This document shows, piece after piece, positions 33,749 to 42,759 of a stretch of 64,000 nucleotides of DNA (positions are counted from its first letter, which is position 1; each line of letters starts with the position of its first letter). The stretch lies in the NCBI RefSeq assembly GCF_041740695.1, contig NZ_JBGSLK010000093.1:1-64000 (forward strand), in the 5' to 3' direction. This stretch comes from Haliscomenobacter sp041740695 (GTDB lineage: Bacteria > Bacteroidota > Bacteroidia > Chitinophagales > Saprospiraceae). The notes below the pieces were generated by a model. It made no database searches and had not been told where the DNA came from. It worked only from the letters and a program-made list of their open reading frames with translations. Made by a program: the position numbers and the translations under genes.

Positions 33749-36079
33749 TCAGATTTTCACGCTTAAAGTCATGCCCACCATTCGCGGCGCACCAAGCATA
33801 TACGAACCAAAAGTACCCCAACCGAGATACCTGGCATCGTTCAGATTGCGCCCCCACAACGCCAGATCAAAATGGGTACTGGTCAAACCCGCGCGGGCGT
33901 TGATGATGCTGTACCCTTTTTGTGATTCAGTGTTTTCAAAGTTCAATTGGTATTCACCCGTGTAGCGGTATTCACCTCGTACAAAAACGGCGAGTTTTTG
34001 CTTCGACGATTTGAAAGGCACCGTGTATTGTGCAGCTAGCATGGACTGAAATTTGGGATTGTAAATCGCATGATTGCCTTTGTAATCCTTCACCGCGAGG
34101 GTAGCAAAATCAAAAAGCGGCAAGCGGGCATACTCACTGCTTGAAGTACTCGCCGTCCAATCAATTTGCAAGTTGCGGACAGGTAGTGCCGACAGCTCTG
34201 CTTCAACCCCAAAATTGTTCATATCTCCCACATTAAGCGTGGCATAGTTAATGCCGTCTTTACTGGTCGTAACTTGCTGGTCTTTTTGTTGGAAATAAAA
34301 AGCCGTAAGGTTGAGGCGCAGCTTGCGGTCGAGTAGGTCGTTTTTGATGCCAATCTCGTAATTGTCAGATTTTTCTGGGTCGTAACTTGGAAAGGCACGG
34401 GAGTTGACATTAAAACCTCCAACCCGAAATCCTTTGGCGTAGGACGCGAATACCATCGTTGCTTCATTCAACTTGAAGCTCAAAATCACCTTGGGTGTAA
34501 ATGCTGAAAAATCACGTTGAACGGTGGTGTCCGCAGTCAGAGGAGTAACAATGCCACCTTTTTCAAACTCATTATTTTCGGTGCGCTCCCGGTGTTCGGT
34601 GTCATACCGAGCACCTACGGTCAGATCAAATTTTTCCGAAACGGAGTAAGTTGCTTGTCCAAAAAATGCCACACCTCGATTGTTACGCTTGCCATTGGTG
34701 ATGCTGCTATAGGGGGCACTAGGGTCAAAAAGCGCGTAGTCTTCCCCGAAATAGGTTTTTCCCACCGTATTGGTTTTTTCAAAAAACAAAAAGGATCCTA
34801 TTGTCCATTTCCATGTCTGGGCAGTAGTTGGCGAAGAAAAGCGAAGTTCTTCGGTAATTTGTTGTTGCTCTGTATCATTGTCCCCACTGATAAACCGTGC
34901 CGGGGTGAAATCAAAATCAAATTGGTCAGGATACCAACCATGAAATTTGATCCCCGAGGTTTGTGAGGTGAAATTGAACTTCTGGCCATAATGCCGAGCG
35001 GTGAAGGAGGCGTTGGTATTGCTTATCCTTTCGGTATTGGGGAAGTTGCCAAAAGCCTGATAGGGTGCATTCAAGGCGATGGAATCGGTGGCAACCCAAG
35101 GAAATGAACCCGCATCTTTATTGCTTTCCGAACGCAAGGTGAAGTCAAATGCCCAATTTTCAGAGGCCAGGTAGCGCAGGTTCACAAATCCATTGAGCGA
35201 TCGACGGCTGTCAAAATCCTTATCGTTGAGGGTTGGGTTTTCGTACACCGCTCCTCGTTTGTTGAGTTGGCCACCGAAACCGACGAAAAATTTGTTTTTT
35301 ACCAAAGGCAAACTCACTGCTGTGTTGTATCGTTGCTGGCCATAGTCCCCTATGCTGATTTCTGCTCTTCCGGTAGCCTGGTTACTTGGCTTTTTTGTAA
35401 TAACGTTGACTACACCACTAAAGGCATTTCGCCCGTACAAGGTACCCTGAGGCCCGCGCAGGATTTCGATACGTTCAATGTTGTTGAAGTTGAAAGGCGC
35501 GGAAAAAAAATCGAATTGATAAACGCCATCCACATAGGTAGCCACTGCTTGTTCATTGGTAAACCCTAATGCGCCGCGGATATTCAAAAAAGTGGAAGCT
35601 GTACTGTTGCCATGTTCGATCGTGAAAGCGCTTGGAGAAAGCGCGGTCAAATCGGAAATGCTCCAAATCCGGTAGTTTTCAATTTCTTTGGCGGTAAGCG
35701 CCGTTACGGCTAGTGGCGTTTTTTGCAATTGGGCTTCGACTTTGTCGGCACTCACAATCACTTCACTTAGCTGTGCGGTGTTTTCCTGCAAAATAAAATC
35801 CGCCTGCGTAGCACGGCCTTCTGCCACCACAACAGCACCCGTTTGGCTGGCAAAACCAACTGCACTGACCGCAAGTTGATAATTTCCTGCGGAAAGGGTA
35901 AGTATAAAATGGCCATCCCGGTCAGCCGTGGTTCCAATACTCGTGTTCAGCACACGAATATTGGCTAAGGCAATGCCTTCGCCAGATTGTGATTTAATAC
36001 TCCCTTCTAATGTTTGGGCAAACGCGAGCTTGCTTATGAAACATAGAGTTAATGCCAAGAAGAAAATTTTGAAATTCAT
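33749..36079 (-). CDS. TonB-dependent receptor
   Basis: A 776-residue outer-membrane receptor from the ATG at 36079. Signal peptide (1-21), carboxypeptidase-like domain (about 23-107), plug (about 118-230, with V-I-T-K-K-P-S-N-Q and G-P-Q-G-T-L-Y-G-R-N) and a beta-barrel (A-S-Y-A-K-G-F-R-V-G-G-F-N motif, C-terminal L-S-V-K-I). No STN domain, so no FecR partner. The sequence type resembles siderophore or other metal-complex receptors. Its placement inside a cluster of MbnP-like and heme proteins suggests a metal or metallophore substrate, but this cannot be proved from sequence. Confidence 0.92.
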   Translation of the reverse strand: MNFKIFFLALTLCFISKLAFAQTLEGSIKSQSGEGIALANIRVLNTSIGTTADRDGHFILTLSAGNYQLAVSAVGFASQTGAVVVAEGRATQADFILQENTAQLSEVIVSADKVEAQLQKTPLAVTALTAKEIENYRIWSISDLTALSPSAFTIEHGNSTASTFLNIRGALGFTNEQAVATYVDGVYQFDFFSAPFNFNNIERIEILRGPQGTLYGRNAFSGVVNVITKKPSNQATGRAEISIGDYGQQRYNTAVSLPLVKNKFFVGFGGQLNKRGAVYENPTLNDKDFDSRRSLNGFVNLRYLASENWAFDFTLRSESNKDAGSFPWVATDSIALNAPYQAFGNFPNTERISNTNASFTARHYGQKFNFTSQTSGIKFHGWYPDQFDFDFTPARFISGDNDTEQQQITEELRFSSPTTAQTWKWTIGSFLFFEKTNTVGKTYFGEDYALFDPSAPYSSITNGKRNNRGVAFFGQATYSVSEKFDLTVGARYDTEHRERTENNEFEKGGIVTPLTADTTVQRDFSAFTPKVILSFKLNEATMVFASYAKGFRVGGFNVNSRAFPSYDPEKSDNYEIGIKNDLLDRKLRLNLTAFYFQQKDQQVTTSKDGINYATLNVGDMNNFGVEAELSALPVRNLQIDWTASTSSSEYARLPLFDFATLAVKDYKGNHAIYNPKFQSMLAAQYTVPFKSSKQKLAVFVRGEYRYTGEYQLNFENTESQKGYSIINARAGLTSTHFDLALWGRNLNDARYLGWGTFGSYMLGAPRMVGMTLSVKI

Positions 36080-36152
36080 TTTGAATGAAGATTGAATGAA
36101 AAATATCAAACCGAATGATTGTGGATTTGGAAGATCAATCGGGTTGCTTTCA

Positions 36153-37004
36153 TTATTCAGTTTTGTTTTTGCTTTGGGCCGCCTTCTTTTGTTTCTCCTT
36201 TTCCAGCAAGGGCTGTAGTCCCATGTCGTACATTTGCAGCATCATATCCACTACAATCGGTTCGGTCTTTTTGACTGAGCCTGCATTGTAAGGTGGCTTG
36301 GGATCGTATTCCAAATCCAGCATCACGCCTTGAGTGTATTTTTTCCCCATCAGGTCGTCCATGATGCCCAGGGCCATATCCATGCCTGCGGTAACGCCGG
36401 CGGAGGTCCAATATTTGCCGTCCTGCACATAGCGTTCAGGTTTGAAATTGGCTCCATACAGCTGCATAAACTCCTCGGCGCGGTACCAGTTGGTGGTGGC
36501 ATTTTTGCCTTTCAAAAGCCCGGTAGCACCCAAAATCCACCCACCCGTACACACGCTAGTGGTGTATTTGGAGGTTTTGTCGATGCGGCGAATCCAGTTG
36601 AGTACTGCTGTATCTTGGGTTTGCATAAAGGTTTCTCTGGCACCACCAGGAATGACCAGGATATCGAGTTGTTTGACGTCTGCAATGGATTTGTCCACCT
36701 GCACTTTCAAACCCCGCTGGTTTTTGACCAAACCTTTTTCTTTGGCCACAAAGAAAATGTCGACACTCATGAGCTCGGAAAGCACCTGATAAGGGCCGAT
36801 GGCGTCCAGGGTATTGTAACCGTCGTACACGTAAATGCCAATGGTTTTGATGGGCACTTTGGGTTGGGTCATGATGATGGCCATCAATTCATCGTGGTGT
36901 TTTTGGGCTTTAGCCAAAGAATCGGCAGTGGTGGTTTGGGCTGAGAGTAGGGTAGAGCCGAGAATAACAAAGCAAAAAAAGAGGAGCATTTGAAGTGATT
37001 TCAC
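36153..37004 (-). CDS. DJ-1/PfpI family protein, exported
   Basis: A 283-residue glutamine-amidotransferase-like protein. The start is set to GTG at 37004; a TTG at 37025 would add seven residues. An unusual feature for the family is the N-terminal signal peptide (M-L-L-F-F-C-F...L-S-A-Q), which places it outside the cytoplasm. The domain has V-Y-D-G-Y-N-T-L-D near the start, L-V-I-P-G-G and the nucleophile elbow S-V-C-T-G-G with the expected reactive Cys. The C-terminus is a Lys-rich tail. Function might be hydrolase/isonitrile-hydratase-like or stress related; nothing in the sequence decides. It is 74 bases upstream of the TonB receptor on the same strand. Confidence 0.85.
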   Translation of the reverse strand: MKSLQMLLFFCFVILGSTLLSAQTTTADSLAKAQKHHDELMAIIMTQPKVPIKTIGIYVYDGYNTLDAIGPYQVLSELMSVDIFFVAKEKGLVKNQRGLKVQVDKSIADVKQLDILVIPGGARETFMQTQDTAVLNWIRRIDKTSKYTTSVCTGGWILGATGLLKGKNATTNWYRAEEFMQLYGANFKPERYVQDGKYWTSAGVTAGMDMALGIMDDLMGKKYTQGVMLDLEYDPKPPYNAGSVKKTEPIVVDMMLQMYDMGLQPLLEKEKQKKAAQSKNKTE

Positions 37005-37068
37005 GATATTCAGGTTGAGGTGCAAGGCAGTTTTTTTACTGCCTTACCAAGATGAAGCAATTAAAAAA

Positions 37069-37092
37069 CCGGCGAGCAGTAGCGCTCGCCGG
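37069..37092 (-). terminator. Intrinsic terminator
   Basis: CCGGCGAGC (37069-37077) and GCTCGCCGG (37084-37092) pair around a six-base loop. On the minus strand the stem is followed by TTTTTTAATTG, a classic intrinsic terminator for the gene ending at 37111. Confidence 0.9.
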
Positions 37093-37110
37093 CACCCTAG
37101 TTTCATTTGA

Positions 37111-39255
37111 CTATTGGATAAGCAATTTTTTTACCCCAAGTCCCTCGTTCGTACGCACGTGTACGAAGTAGACCCCAGCGGGCAAATTGCTAGCCGTGTT
37201 GATGTTTTGGAATTCATTGACATTGACGATGTCTTGCAGCAGTTTGCCTTGCTGATCGTAAATGCGTACGCCTTCAATTTTGGCTTTAAAGCCCTGAAGC
37301 TCGATGGCAAACTGACCCTGGCTAGGGTTGGGGAAAATGCGGATGGAGGCATTCAATGCCTCATTGAGGTCATTTACCCCGGTTACGACAGCTGGCAACT
37401 CTGACAAGGCATTGGAATAAGGGCAGTTGAATTCGGTGGATACAAATACCCTTGTGGTTACAAAGGAAACTTTGTGGACATTGGTATAGCTGGGCAAATT
37501 GAATTGGTTGCCCCCGGCGATCCAGGTTTTGCCATTGTCGGAAGTAGCCAAAAGACCACCTTGGTAACTGGCAAAAACATAACCGTAGTACACGCCCAAG
37601 TCCTGGATTTTGCTGCCATCCCGGCCCATCAATACGGTATGCGAAATGGAAACTGGTGCTGCCTGAGTCCACGTTGCAGCGTCCAGATCGGCTACGAATA
37701 CCCCGGATCCATCAGTACCTGCAAAAAGTTTACTGCCTTGGGTGGCCACTGAAGTGACGTTGAGGTTGCTCAAGCCGTTGTTTGTCGCGGTCCAGCTTGT
37801 TTCCGTTTCGGTTTTGCTGAAAACACCCTGGCCCAGGGTACCCAACAGGATTTTGTCCCCATAAAAAGCCAGTGAAGTAGGCACTGCATTTGCGGGCAAT
37901 CCATTTTGAATGGCAACCCAGGTACTGCTCTGATATTGGTACAAACCATTGCCTGCATCAATCAGGAAGATATCCTTGCTGGAAGCATAAAGTTTTTTAA
38001 TGTTCAAATTAGTCAGCCCTACATTCAGTGCAATCCAGGTTTTACCCGTATCGGCACTGATAAATACGCCGCCATTTTTGGTGGATGCGTACAATTTGCT
38101 GCCCAAAAAGCGCAAATATGTCACGTTCAAGCTGTCGGTCAGGCCCTTGTTGGCACGTACATAGGAGGCCGCCAAATCCCGGCTTACGAACACCCCGCGC
38201 TCAGTAGCGGTCACCACCACCGCTACTCCGCTGGCTTCAATTGCATAAGTCTCCAGGTTGTTGAAGTTGGTATTGCGGGCAGTCCAGTTAAGGGCCGAAG
38301 CTGGGGCGGTGAAAATCCCTTCCTTGCGTGTACCTGCCAGAAGGCTGGTGCGGAAGGGCAATACCACGGTTACGTCGTTTGTACTCAAACCAGTACCCGC
38401 TTTTGTCCAGGTGTTGGCTGCGAGTACATAGGCACCTTGATCCGTAGCCAGGTACCAGTTGCTGCCGCTGGTGCTAACGCTGCGCAGGGTAGTGTTGGCA
38501 GGTACGCCAGCCACCAAAGCAAAGGCTGGTGTAGCAACCGTGCTGGCGCTACCCAAGACCAATAAACCTTTGGCGTTGATTACGGCCAGTTCATCGCTGG
38601 TCGCATTGTAAGCCAAAGCGATGGTTCCAGCCACGTTCAAGGTATTGGCATCGTTAAATGCTGTCCAGGTGCTGCCATTGTCGGTGGATACAAAAAGACC
38701 AGCATCCAAAGTAGCCGCAACAACTTTACTTCCCACTTTCAGCAAAGCAGTGACTGTTTGGTTGTTCAGCCCCGCGTTGTTGACCAGGGTCCAGGTGGCA
38801 CCTTTGTCCGTAGTTTTGTACAAACCACCACCTTCCGTTCCCAACAAAAGGGTGTTGGCATCTAGGGCAAGCAAGGATTTGATCTTGAGATTGGTCAAAC
38901 CCTTGTTGATTTGGTTCCAGTGCCGGTCGGTTCCTACCAATCCGTTAAAAATATACACGCCGCCGTCAGCAGTCCCCGCAAACAAGTTGCTGCCATTGTG
39001 CGTCAGCGCAGTAATTTTACCGCTTCTCAAGCCAACTGGAATCGCTCTCCAGGCAACCAGGCGGGAGTTGGTGCTTTCATACACCCCGCCATTAAAAGTA
39101 CCGAGGTAAACGGTAGAGTCATTGCTGATGGCTACGCTGACGGAGCCGCCGAATGGGCCTCTGGAGCCAAAATGCGCCCAAAGCGCCTGACTGCACAAAA
39201 AGGCAAGAACCAGCAAAGTAGCGGTTCTAGGGAAATTGTTGTTGTTTGTATTCAT
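37111..39255 (-). CDS. Beta-propeller T9SS cargo protein, copy 2
   Basis: A 714-residue paralog of the protein at 29678-31828. ATG 39255 gives a normal signal peptide (M-N-T-N-N-N-N-F-P-R, ending A-L-W-A). The same BNR-type repeats (T-T-D-K-G-A-T-W, S-A-D-T-G-K-T-W, S-D-N-G-K-T-W) and a T9SS C-terminal domain (I-R-I-F-P-N-P-S-Q-G-Q-F to V-K-K-L-L-I-Q) are present. Mature N-termini of both copies are nearly identical (H-F-G-S-R-G-P-F-G-G). It ends at a strong terminator and is preceded by an MbnP-like gene on the same strand, with 43 bases between. Confidence 0.89.
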   Translation of the reverse strand: MNTNNNNFPRTATLLVLAFLCSQALWAHFGSRGPFGGSVSVAISNDSTVYLGTFNGGVYESTNSRLVAWRAIPVGLRSGKITALTHNGSNLFAGTADGGVYIFNGLVGTDRHWNQINKGLTNLKIKSLLALDANTLLLGTEGGGLYKTTDKGATWTLVNNAGLNNQTVTALLKVGSKVVAATLDAGLFVSTDNGSTWTAFNDANTLNVAGTIALAYNATSDELAVINAKGLLVLGSASTVATPAFALVAGVPANTTLRSVSTSGSNWYLATDQGAYVLAANTWTKAGTGLSTNDVTVVLPFRTSLLAGTRKEGIFTAPASALNWTARNTNFNNLETYAIEASGVAVVVTATERGVFVSRDLAASYVRANKGLTDSLNVTYLRFLGSKLYASTKNGGVFISADTGKTWIALNVGLTNLNIKKLYASSKDIFLIDAGNGLYQYQSSTWVAIQNGLPANAVPTSLAFYGDKILLGTLGQGVFSKTETETSWTATNNGLSNLNVTSVATQGSKLFAGTDGSGVFVADLDAATWTQAAPVSISHTVLMGRDGSKIQDLGVYYGYVFASYQGGLLATSDNGKTWIAGGNQFNLPSYTNVHKVSFVTTRVFVSTEFNCPYSNALSELPAVVTGVNDLNEALNASIRIFPNPSQGQFAIELQGFKAKIEGVRIYDQQGKLLQDIVNVNEFQNINTASNLPAGVYFVHVRTNEGLGVKKLLIQ

Positions 39256-39298
39256 CGCTATAAATTGGTTAATGTGTGAATAATGTCGATGGTGATGT

Positions 39299-40048
39299 TC
39301 ATTCATAAATAAACATGGAGGGAATGTTGCGTACAATTTGCTGGGCAGTAGCATTGGCGTTGTCGGCAATGGTTTGTACTGACAAATTGCTGGATTTATT
39401 CAAGGCAAGGCCCTTGAACAATTGGCTGTAATCCACAATGATGTGCCCGTAGAAATAGGTGTCTTCCTTGATCGTAAATTCGCGTTCTGGCATTTTGACG
39501 GCCACGAAATTGGCATTGGTGCCAATTTTATACACAAAAGGAACTGGCGAGTGACTCAGGTCGGCCGAAGTGTCAATTTTCCCTTGTATATTCATAAAAA
39601 GGTAGCCGTTGGCTTGAGCAGCACTGTTCCACCACATGGCAGGCTGGTTGAGGATTGCAGAGTCCTTGGGGGCAAGGGCATTCACCGCAGCAGGTAAGCC
39701 TACTTTGAAATGCACTGATTTGTATTTCCCCACGGGTACTTCGGCCACTTCATAGGTTTGGTCTCTGAAGTTTTTTAGCAGAATTTTACCCGGAATAGAA
39801 TACAAAGAACCATCTGCTTTGAGCAACTGAATTTCAGAAATGTACATCTCCGTATAGTCCAGTACAATGCTTCTGCCTTCGGAAGTCTGGTACTCAATTC
39901 CGTATAAGTCGATCTCCTGCAAGTCAATGTAATTGTGCAAATGGAACAAAAAAGTTCCTTTAAGCACGGGTGGTTCGGGAGGGTCTACTGCCTCATTCTC
40001 ACAAGCAAAGCAGTACAAGAGCCCTAATAGGAAAATGATTTTTTTCAT
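39299..40048 (-). CDS. MbnP-like lipoprotein, type A, copy 2
   Basis: A 249-residue paralog of the protein at 31878-32633. Lipobox C-F-A-C (Cys16). It shares G-T-F-L-F-H-L-H-N-Y with its H-x-H, Y-I-S-E-I-Q-L-L-K-A-D-G, K-V-G-L-P-A-A-V-N-A-L and the tryptophan pair W139-W140 in front of G-Y-L-F-M-N-I-Q-G. The ending N-I-P-S-M-F-I-Y-E matches N-I-P-S-M-F-N-Y-E of copy 1. Together with the downstream beta-propeller gene it repeats the two-gene module at 29678-32633. Confidence 0.86.
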   Translation of the reverse strand: MKKIIFLLGLLYCFACENEAVDPPEPPVLKGTFLFHLHNYIDLQEIDLYGIEYQTSEGRSIVLDYTEMYISEIQLLKADGSLYSIPGKILLKNFRDQTYEVAEVPVGKYKSVHFKVGLPAAVNALAPKDSAILNQPAMWWNSAAQANGYLFMNIQGKIDTSADLSHSPVPFVYKIGTNANFVAVKMPEREFTIKEDTYFYGHIIVDYSQLFKGLALNKSSNLSVQTIADNANATAQQIVRNIPSMFIYE

Positions 40049-40194
40049 AACAACTAGTTGATTAATCTATTTGGGTGAATTTGAAGTTTGAATAGTCGGG
40101 GCATAGAGAAGGAAAGGCTCGTGCAGTGCACGAACCCAACCCAAATAAGTTGCGACAAACCAATATCACAACCTGATAGCAAGTACTAATAATC

Positions 40195-40782
40195 TTATTC
40201 CTTCAGCTCAACGGGCAAACTGAGTTTCAATTTCTCCCAGTGCATTTCAATTTTCCCCTGTCGCTCATTGTCTGCCAGGACTTTGTACAACAGGCGTTCC
40301 TGAACTGTGCTGAGGGTATCGGGTTTTACCTTGAGGCGTAGGATGTCATCTTTTGCATCGTACTCATCCACCAGGTGTTGATCCCAATTGCGATTGAGGA
40401 TCAAAGTCCATTCGCTGGAATCGGGGATGGTGAAAAAAGCATATTTGCCTTTGGGTACCACTTTTCCTGCAATTTTCACCTGATCGTAAAACTGGATGGA
40501 AGTAGCATTGTGCGCCCCCGTCACCCATACCTCGCCGAAGGGCACAAGGCCACCCCAGATGATCCGACCTCTTACGCCCGGCGAGCTGTATTCCAGGTGG
40601 ATGTGTACCGGGCCAATATTGGCCATGGCACTACGCTGGGGGCTACCTTTGATCGTATCGGTATTGGCAGCGGGGCTTTCGTGCTCGCCATGCAGGTGTG
40701 CAGCGTGGTCATGGCCGTTGTTGTTTTGACAACTCCAGGCCAGCAAGCAAGCGCACAAAAAAGGGATCATCAATCGCATCAT
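40195..40782 (-). CDS. DUF2911 lipoprotein with His-rich linker
   Basis: A 195-residue DUF2911 protein with lipobox L-A-W-S-C (Cys18). After the Cys comes a His-rich linker with His at 24, 26, 29, 31 and 34, well suited to bind metal. The DUF2911 core (about 55-175) has P-V-H-I-H-L-E-Y-S-S-P, G-R-I-I-W-G-G-L-V-P-F-G and K-Y-A-F-F-T-I-P. DUF2911 function is unknown. It begins two bases after the stop of the MbnP type B gene at 40785, so they form one translational unit. Confidence 0.87.
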   Translation of the reverse strand: MMRLMIPFLCACLLAWSCQNNNGHDHAAHLHGEHESPAANTDTIKGSPQRSAMANIGPVHIHLEYSSPGVRGRIIWGGLVPFGEVWVTGAHNATSIQFYDQVKIAGKVVPKGKYAFFTIPDSSEWTLILNRNWDQHLVDEYDAKDDILRLKVKPDTLSTVQERLLYKVLADNERQGKIEMHWEKLKLSLPVELKE

Positions 40783-40784
40783 CG

Positions 40785-41594
40785 TTATTGAGCTTTAGGG
40801 TTTACAATCTGCCCGACTTTGAACAGACTGGTATGGTTGTTGGCAATCAACACCGACACCTCACCAGACATGACCGTGGTGTTTTTGGCAATGCTGATGG
40901 TATTGGGCCCATCAAAAAGTTGATTGGCGTCTACGTTGATGTTCAAGGTAGTGGTGGTGCCTTTGCCCACGGTTGCTACCTGATCCACAAATGCTTCGCT
41001 GAAATTCCGCAGGTTGTTGGTTGATTTACTGATCATACCTCCAAATCCGCCGATGTGGTAACGGAATTTTTGATTGCCCGCCCGATCGGCTTTGGCCTGC
41101 GTGGAAAGTCCTTCCATTTTCAGAAAAATGTAACCCGAATTCCAGGACCAATACATGTTTCCATCCCGCTCGCCAAAAGCAGGGTCCAACACTCCAGTGC
41201 GCTGACTTAGGTCCATGGTATTGCGCAAACTGTCTACACCAATCACAAAACTGATCCCGGTGTAGTCATCACTGGGTACATTTTTGAGTTGAATGGATTG
41301 GGAGGTGGCGTCACTGGCTCGAACCAAAAAATAACTGTCGTTTTGAGGAACTACATACTCCGATCCATTGCGGGTTTTGAGTTTGATGTTGCTCACAAAA
41401 AAGTTGAACAAGGTGAAATTGTAACTTTCACCCGTGGCGTTTTGGTACACCTGCTCGGTGTTCAGGCGCAGCGCCTGGTTTCCAGCCATTAAATTGAACT
41501 GGATGTTGACGTTGCCGGAAGGGCTTTGAGCAAACAAACTGCTGGACAAAGCAAAGGCCAGCAAGAGCATCAGGAATTGTGCTTTGATTTGCAT
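40785..41594 (-). CDS. MbnP-like protein, type B, copy 1
   Basis: A 269-residue MbnP-family protein. Unlike the others it has an ordinary signal peptide (ending L-F-A-Q at residue 23) and no lipobox. Type B features: F-F-V-S-N-I-K-L-K-T-R-N-G, G-V-D-S-L-R-N-T-M-D-L-S, and N-M-Y-W-S-W-N-S-G-Y-I-F-L-K with W149 and W151. It lies between a small C-N-G-K-C membrane protein and the His-rich DUF2911 lipoprotein, all on the minus strand. This resembles the reference MbnP type most closely. Confidence 0.87.
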   Translation of the reverse strand: MQIKAQFLMLLLAFALSSSLFAQSPSGNVNIQFNLMAGNQALRLNTEQVYQNATGESYNFTLFNFFVSNIKLKTRNGSEYVVPQNDSYFLVRASDATSQSIQLKNVPSDDYTGISFVIGVDSLRNTMDLSQRTGVLDPAFGERDGNMYWSWNSGYIFLKMEGLSTQAKADRAGNQKFRYHIGGFGGMISKSTNNLRNFSEAFVDQVATVGKGTTTTLNINVDANQLFDGPNTISIAKNTTVMSGEVSVLIANNHTSLFKVGQIVNPKAQ

Positions 41595-41791
41595 GAATAT
41601 TGTTGATTTGATGGCATGTCAAACCTTTATTTATTAGGCAGTACGACTAATAGATAAAGTGTTGATTGCGAATTTTGAAATCTGAGTCTGCTTGTATTTG
41701 TGCTAATTTGAAAAAATAATGTTGAGATGCACCAAGTCGAACTTCGACTTCAGCGCAAACAAAGACGGAAGCACAGCAATGAAATGGAAGG

Positions 41792-42181
41792 TCAGGCAAT
41801 CGGAGGCCTGAAAACAGAATGGTTAAAATTGGAAAAAGGCACCTTGAGGTAAGCGAAACAGGCTTTGGCCTGAGTAGGAAGCAGGAGCTTGGTTGAATCT
41901 ATTTTAAAAATAAATGGTTGAAAATCAAAAGATAAGATTTTGCCCATCAGGTCTTCTACACCATGTGCTACTTGTTTGTCCCTCTCTTTGGGCGTAGCTT
42001 TGAGTTGAAGACTAAGGAAACATTTGCCATTACAAGTCAATTCGGGCCTGCCCCGATTGATGCACAATTCCTGCGCAATGTAAGTTTGATTAACCATGAA
42101 CCAAGCCCATACCAACCCAGTTCTCCACACGGGCCAGAGCATCAAAAAAACCAGAAAGTAAGTGTGAAACACTTTAATCAT
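41792..42181 (-). CDS. Small membrane protein with C-N-G-K-C motif, copy 1
   Basis: A 129-residue protein with one N-terminal TM helix (about 7-30). Immediately after it comes the motif E-L-C-I-N-R-G-R-P-E-L-T-C-N-G-K-C with Cys40, Cys50 and Cys54, then a polar region with Lys/Glu. It is a paralog of the protein at 46267-46656, with almost the same 17-residue motif. Both copies stand upstream of an MbnP-like gene of type B. The Cys trio right outside the membrane would suit metal binding or a thiol role. No named family is recognised. Confidence 0.8.
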   Translation of the reverse strand: MIKVFHTYFLVFLMLWPVWRTGLVWAWFMVNQTYIAQELCINRGRPELTCNGKCFLSLQLKATPKERDKQVAHGVEDLMGKILSFDFQPFIFKIDSTKLLLPTQAKACFAYLKVPFSNFNHSVFRPPIA

Positions 42182-42224
42182 TCTGCTGATTCAATTGGTT
42201 AATTATCAAGCATAAAGATAAGTA

Positions 42225-42318
42225 TTTTAGCGAAAAGCGAAAAACGAAAAGCAGGAAAAATCACCGGAAAATTAGTTTTTTCGCTTTCTATGTATTTTTT
42301 TCGCTTTTCGCTTTAATG
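42225..42318. repeat. Imperfect hairpin at 3' end of a short gene
   Basis: AGCGAAAAGCGAAAAACGAAAAGC at 42232-42255 pairs with the TTTTTCGCTTTTCGCTTT-type units at 42275-42315, which include the stop region of the gene at 42313. It would be a weak 3' hairpin. Confidence 0.55.
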
Positions 42319-42690
42319 CATACACTCCTCCATCACCTGGTGGAAGCGATCGTGCAGTGAGGTGATGGCTTTGGTCAACTCTGCATCCGCAGGTTTGGTT
42401 TTTACAAACTTGTCGATGGCTTTGGATTCTTTCGCCAGTAGCTTGATGGACGTTTTTACCCCGTCTTTTTGGTATTTTTCAGGGATAGCCGAAGCTTTTA
42501 GGACTTTAGCTTTTTCGGCCAATTCAGCAGAACGTTCCATCAGTGGTTTGAGGTTACCTTCTTCAGCAGGGTGGAAAGTTGCCGCCATTACCGAGTGGTA
42601 AGCATCCAATTCATCCCAGCCGGTGGCTTTTTGGGCAAAAGAAAGCTGGGCCAATCCCAGCAACAGCAATGCAAAAAAGTACTTTTTCAT
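42313..42690 (-). CDS. Small exported helical protein
   Basis: A 125-residue exported protein, signal peptide 1-19 (S-F-A-Q). The rest is predicted helical, with Lys/Glu and two possible metal-binding ends: an H-S-V-M-A-A-T-F-H element in the first helix and the C-terminal H-D-R-F-H-Q-V-M-E-E-C-M-H. A cytochrome c'-like four-helix fold comes to mind, but no CXXCH heme site is present, so heme is unlikely. A -7 box (TATCTTTG on the minus strand at 42719-42726) lies 29 bases upstream. Confidence 0.72.
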   Translation of the reverse strand: MKKYFFALLLLGLAQLSFAQKATGWDELDAYHSVMAATFHPAEEGNLKPLMERSAELAEKAKVLKASAIPEKYQKDGVKTSIKLLAKESKAIDKFVKTKPADAELTKAITSLHDRFHQVMEECMH

Positions 42691-42718
42691 TGATTTGGTT
42701 TTATGAATTAATTGAGTA

Positions 42719-42726
42719 CAAAGATA
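42719..42726 (-). promoter_or_regulatory. -7 box of the gene at 42313-42690
   Basis: TATCTTTG on the minus strand, full match to TAnnTTTG, 29 bases upstream of the ATG; no TTG at the right distance was found. Confidence 0.45.
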
Positions 42727-42759
42727 TTAGACTTCAATAGAAAAAAACAGTAGCATTCA

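Noticed and set aside
36157..36411. Short minus-strand open frame inside the DJ-1/PfpI gene in another frame
   Set aside because: The DJ-1 frame is intact through this part, so no frameshift needs to be assumed.
37111..39255. Two-component or glycosyl hydrolase assignment for the propeller protein
   Set aside because: The BNR-type repeats and T9SS tail explain the whole chain; no kinase or catalytic site is visible.
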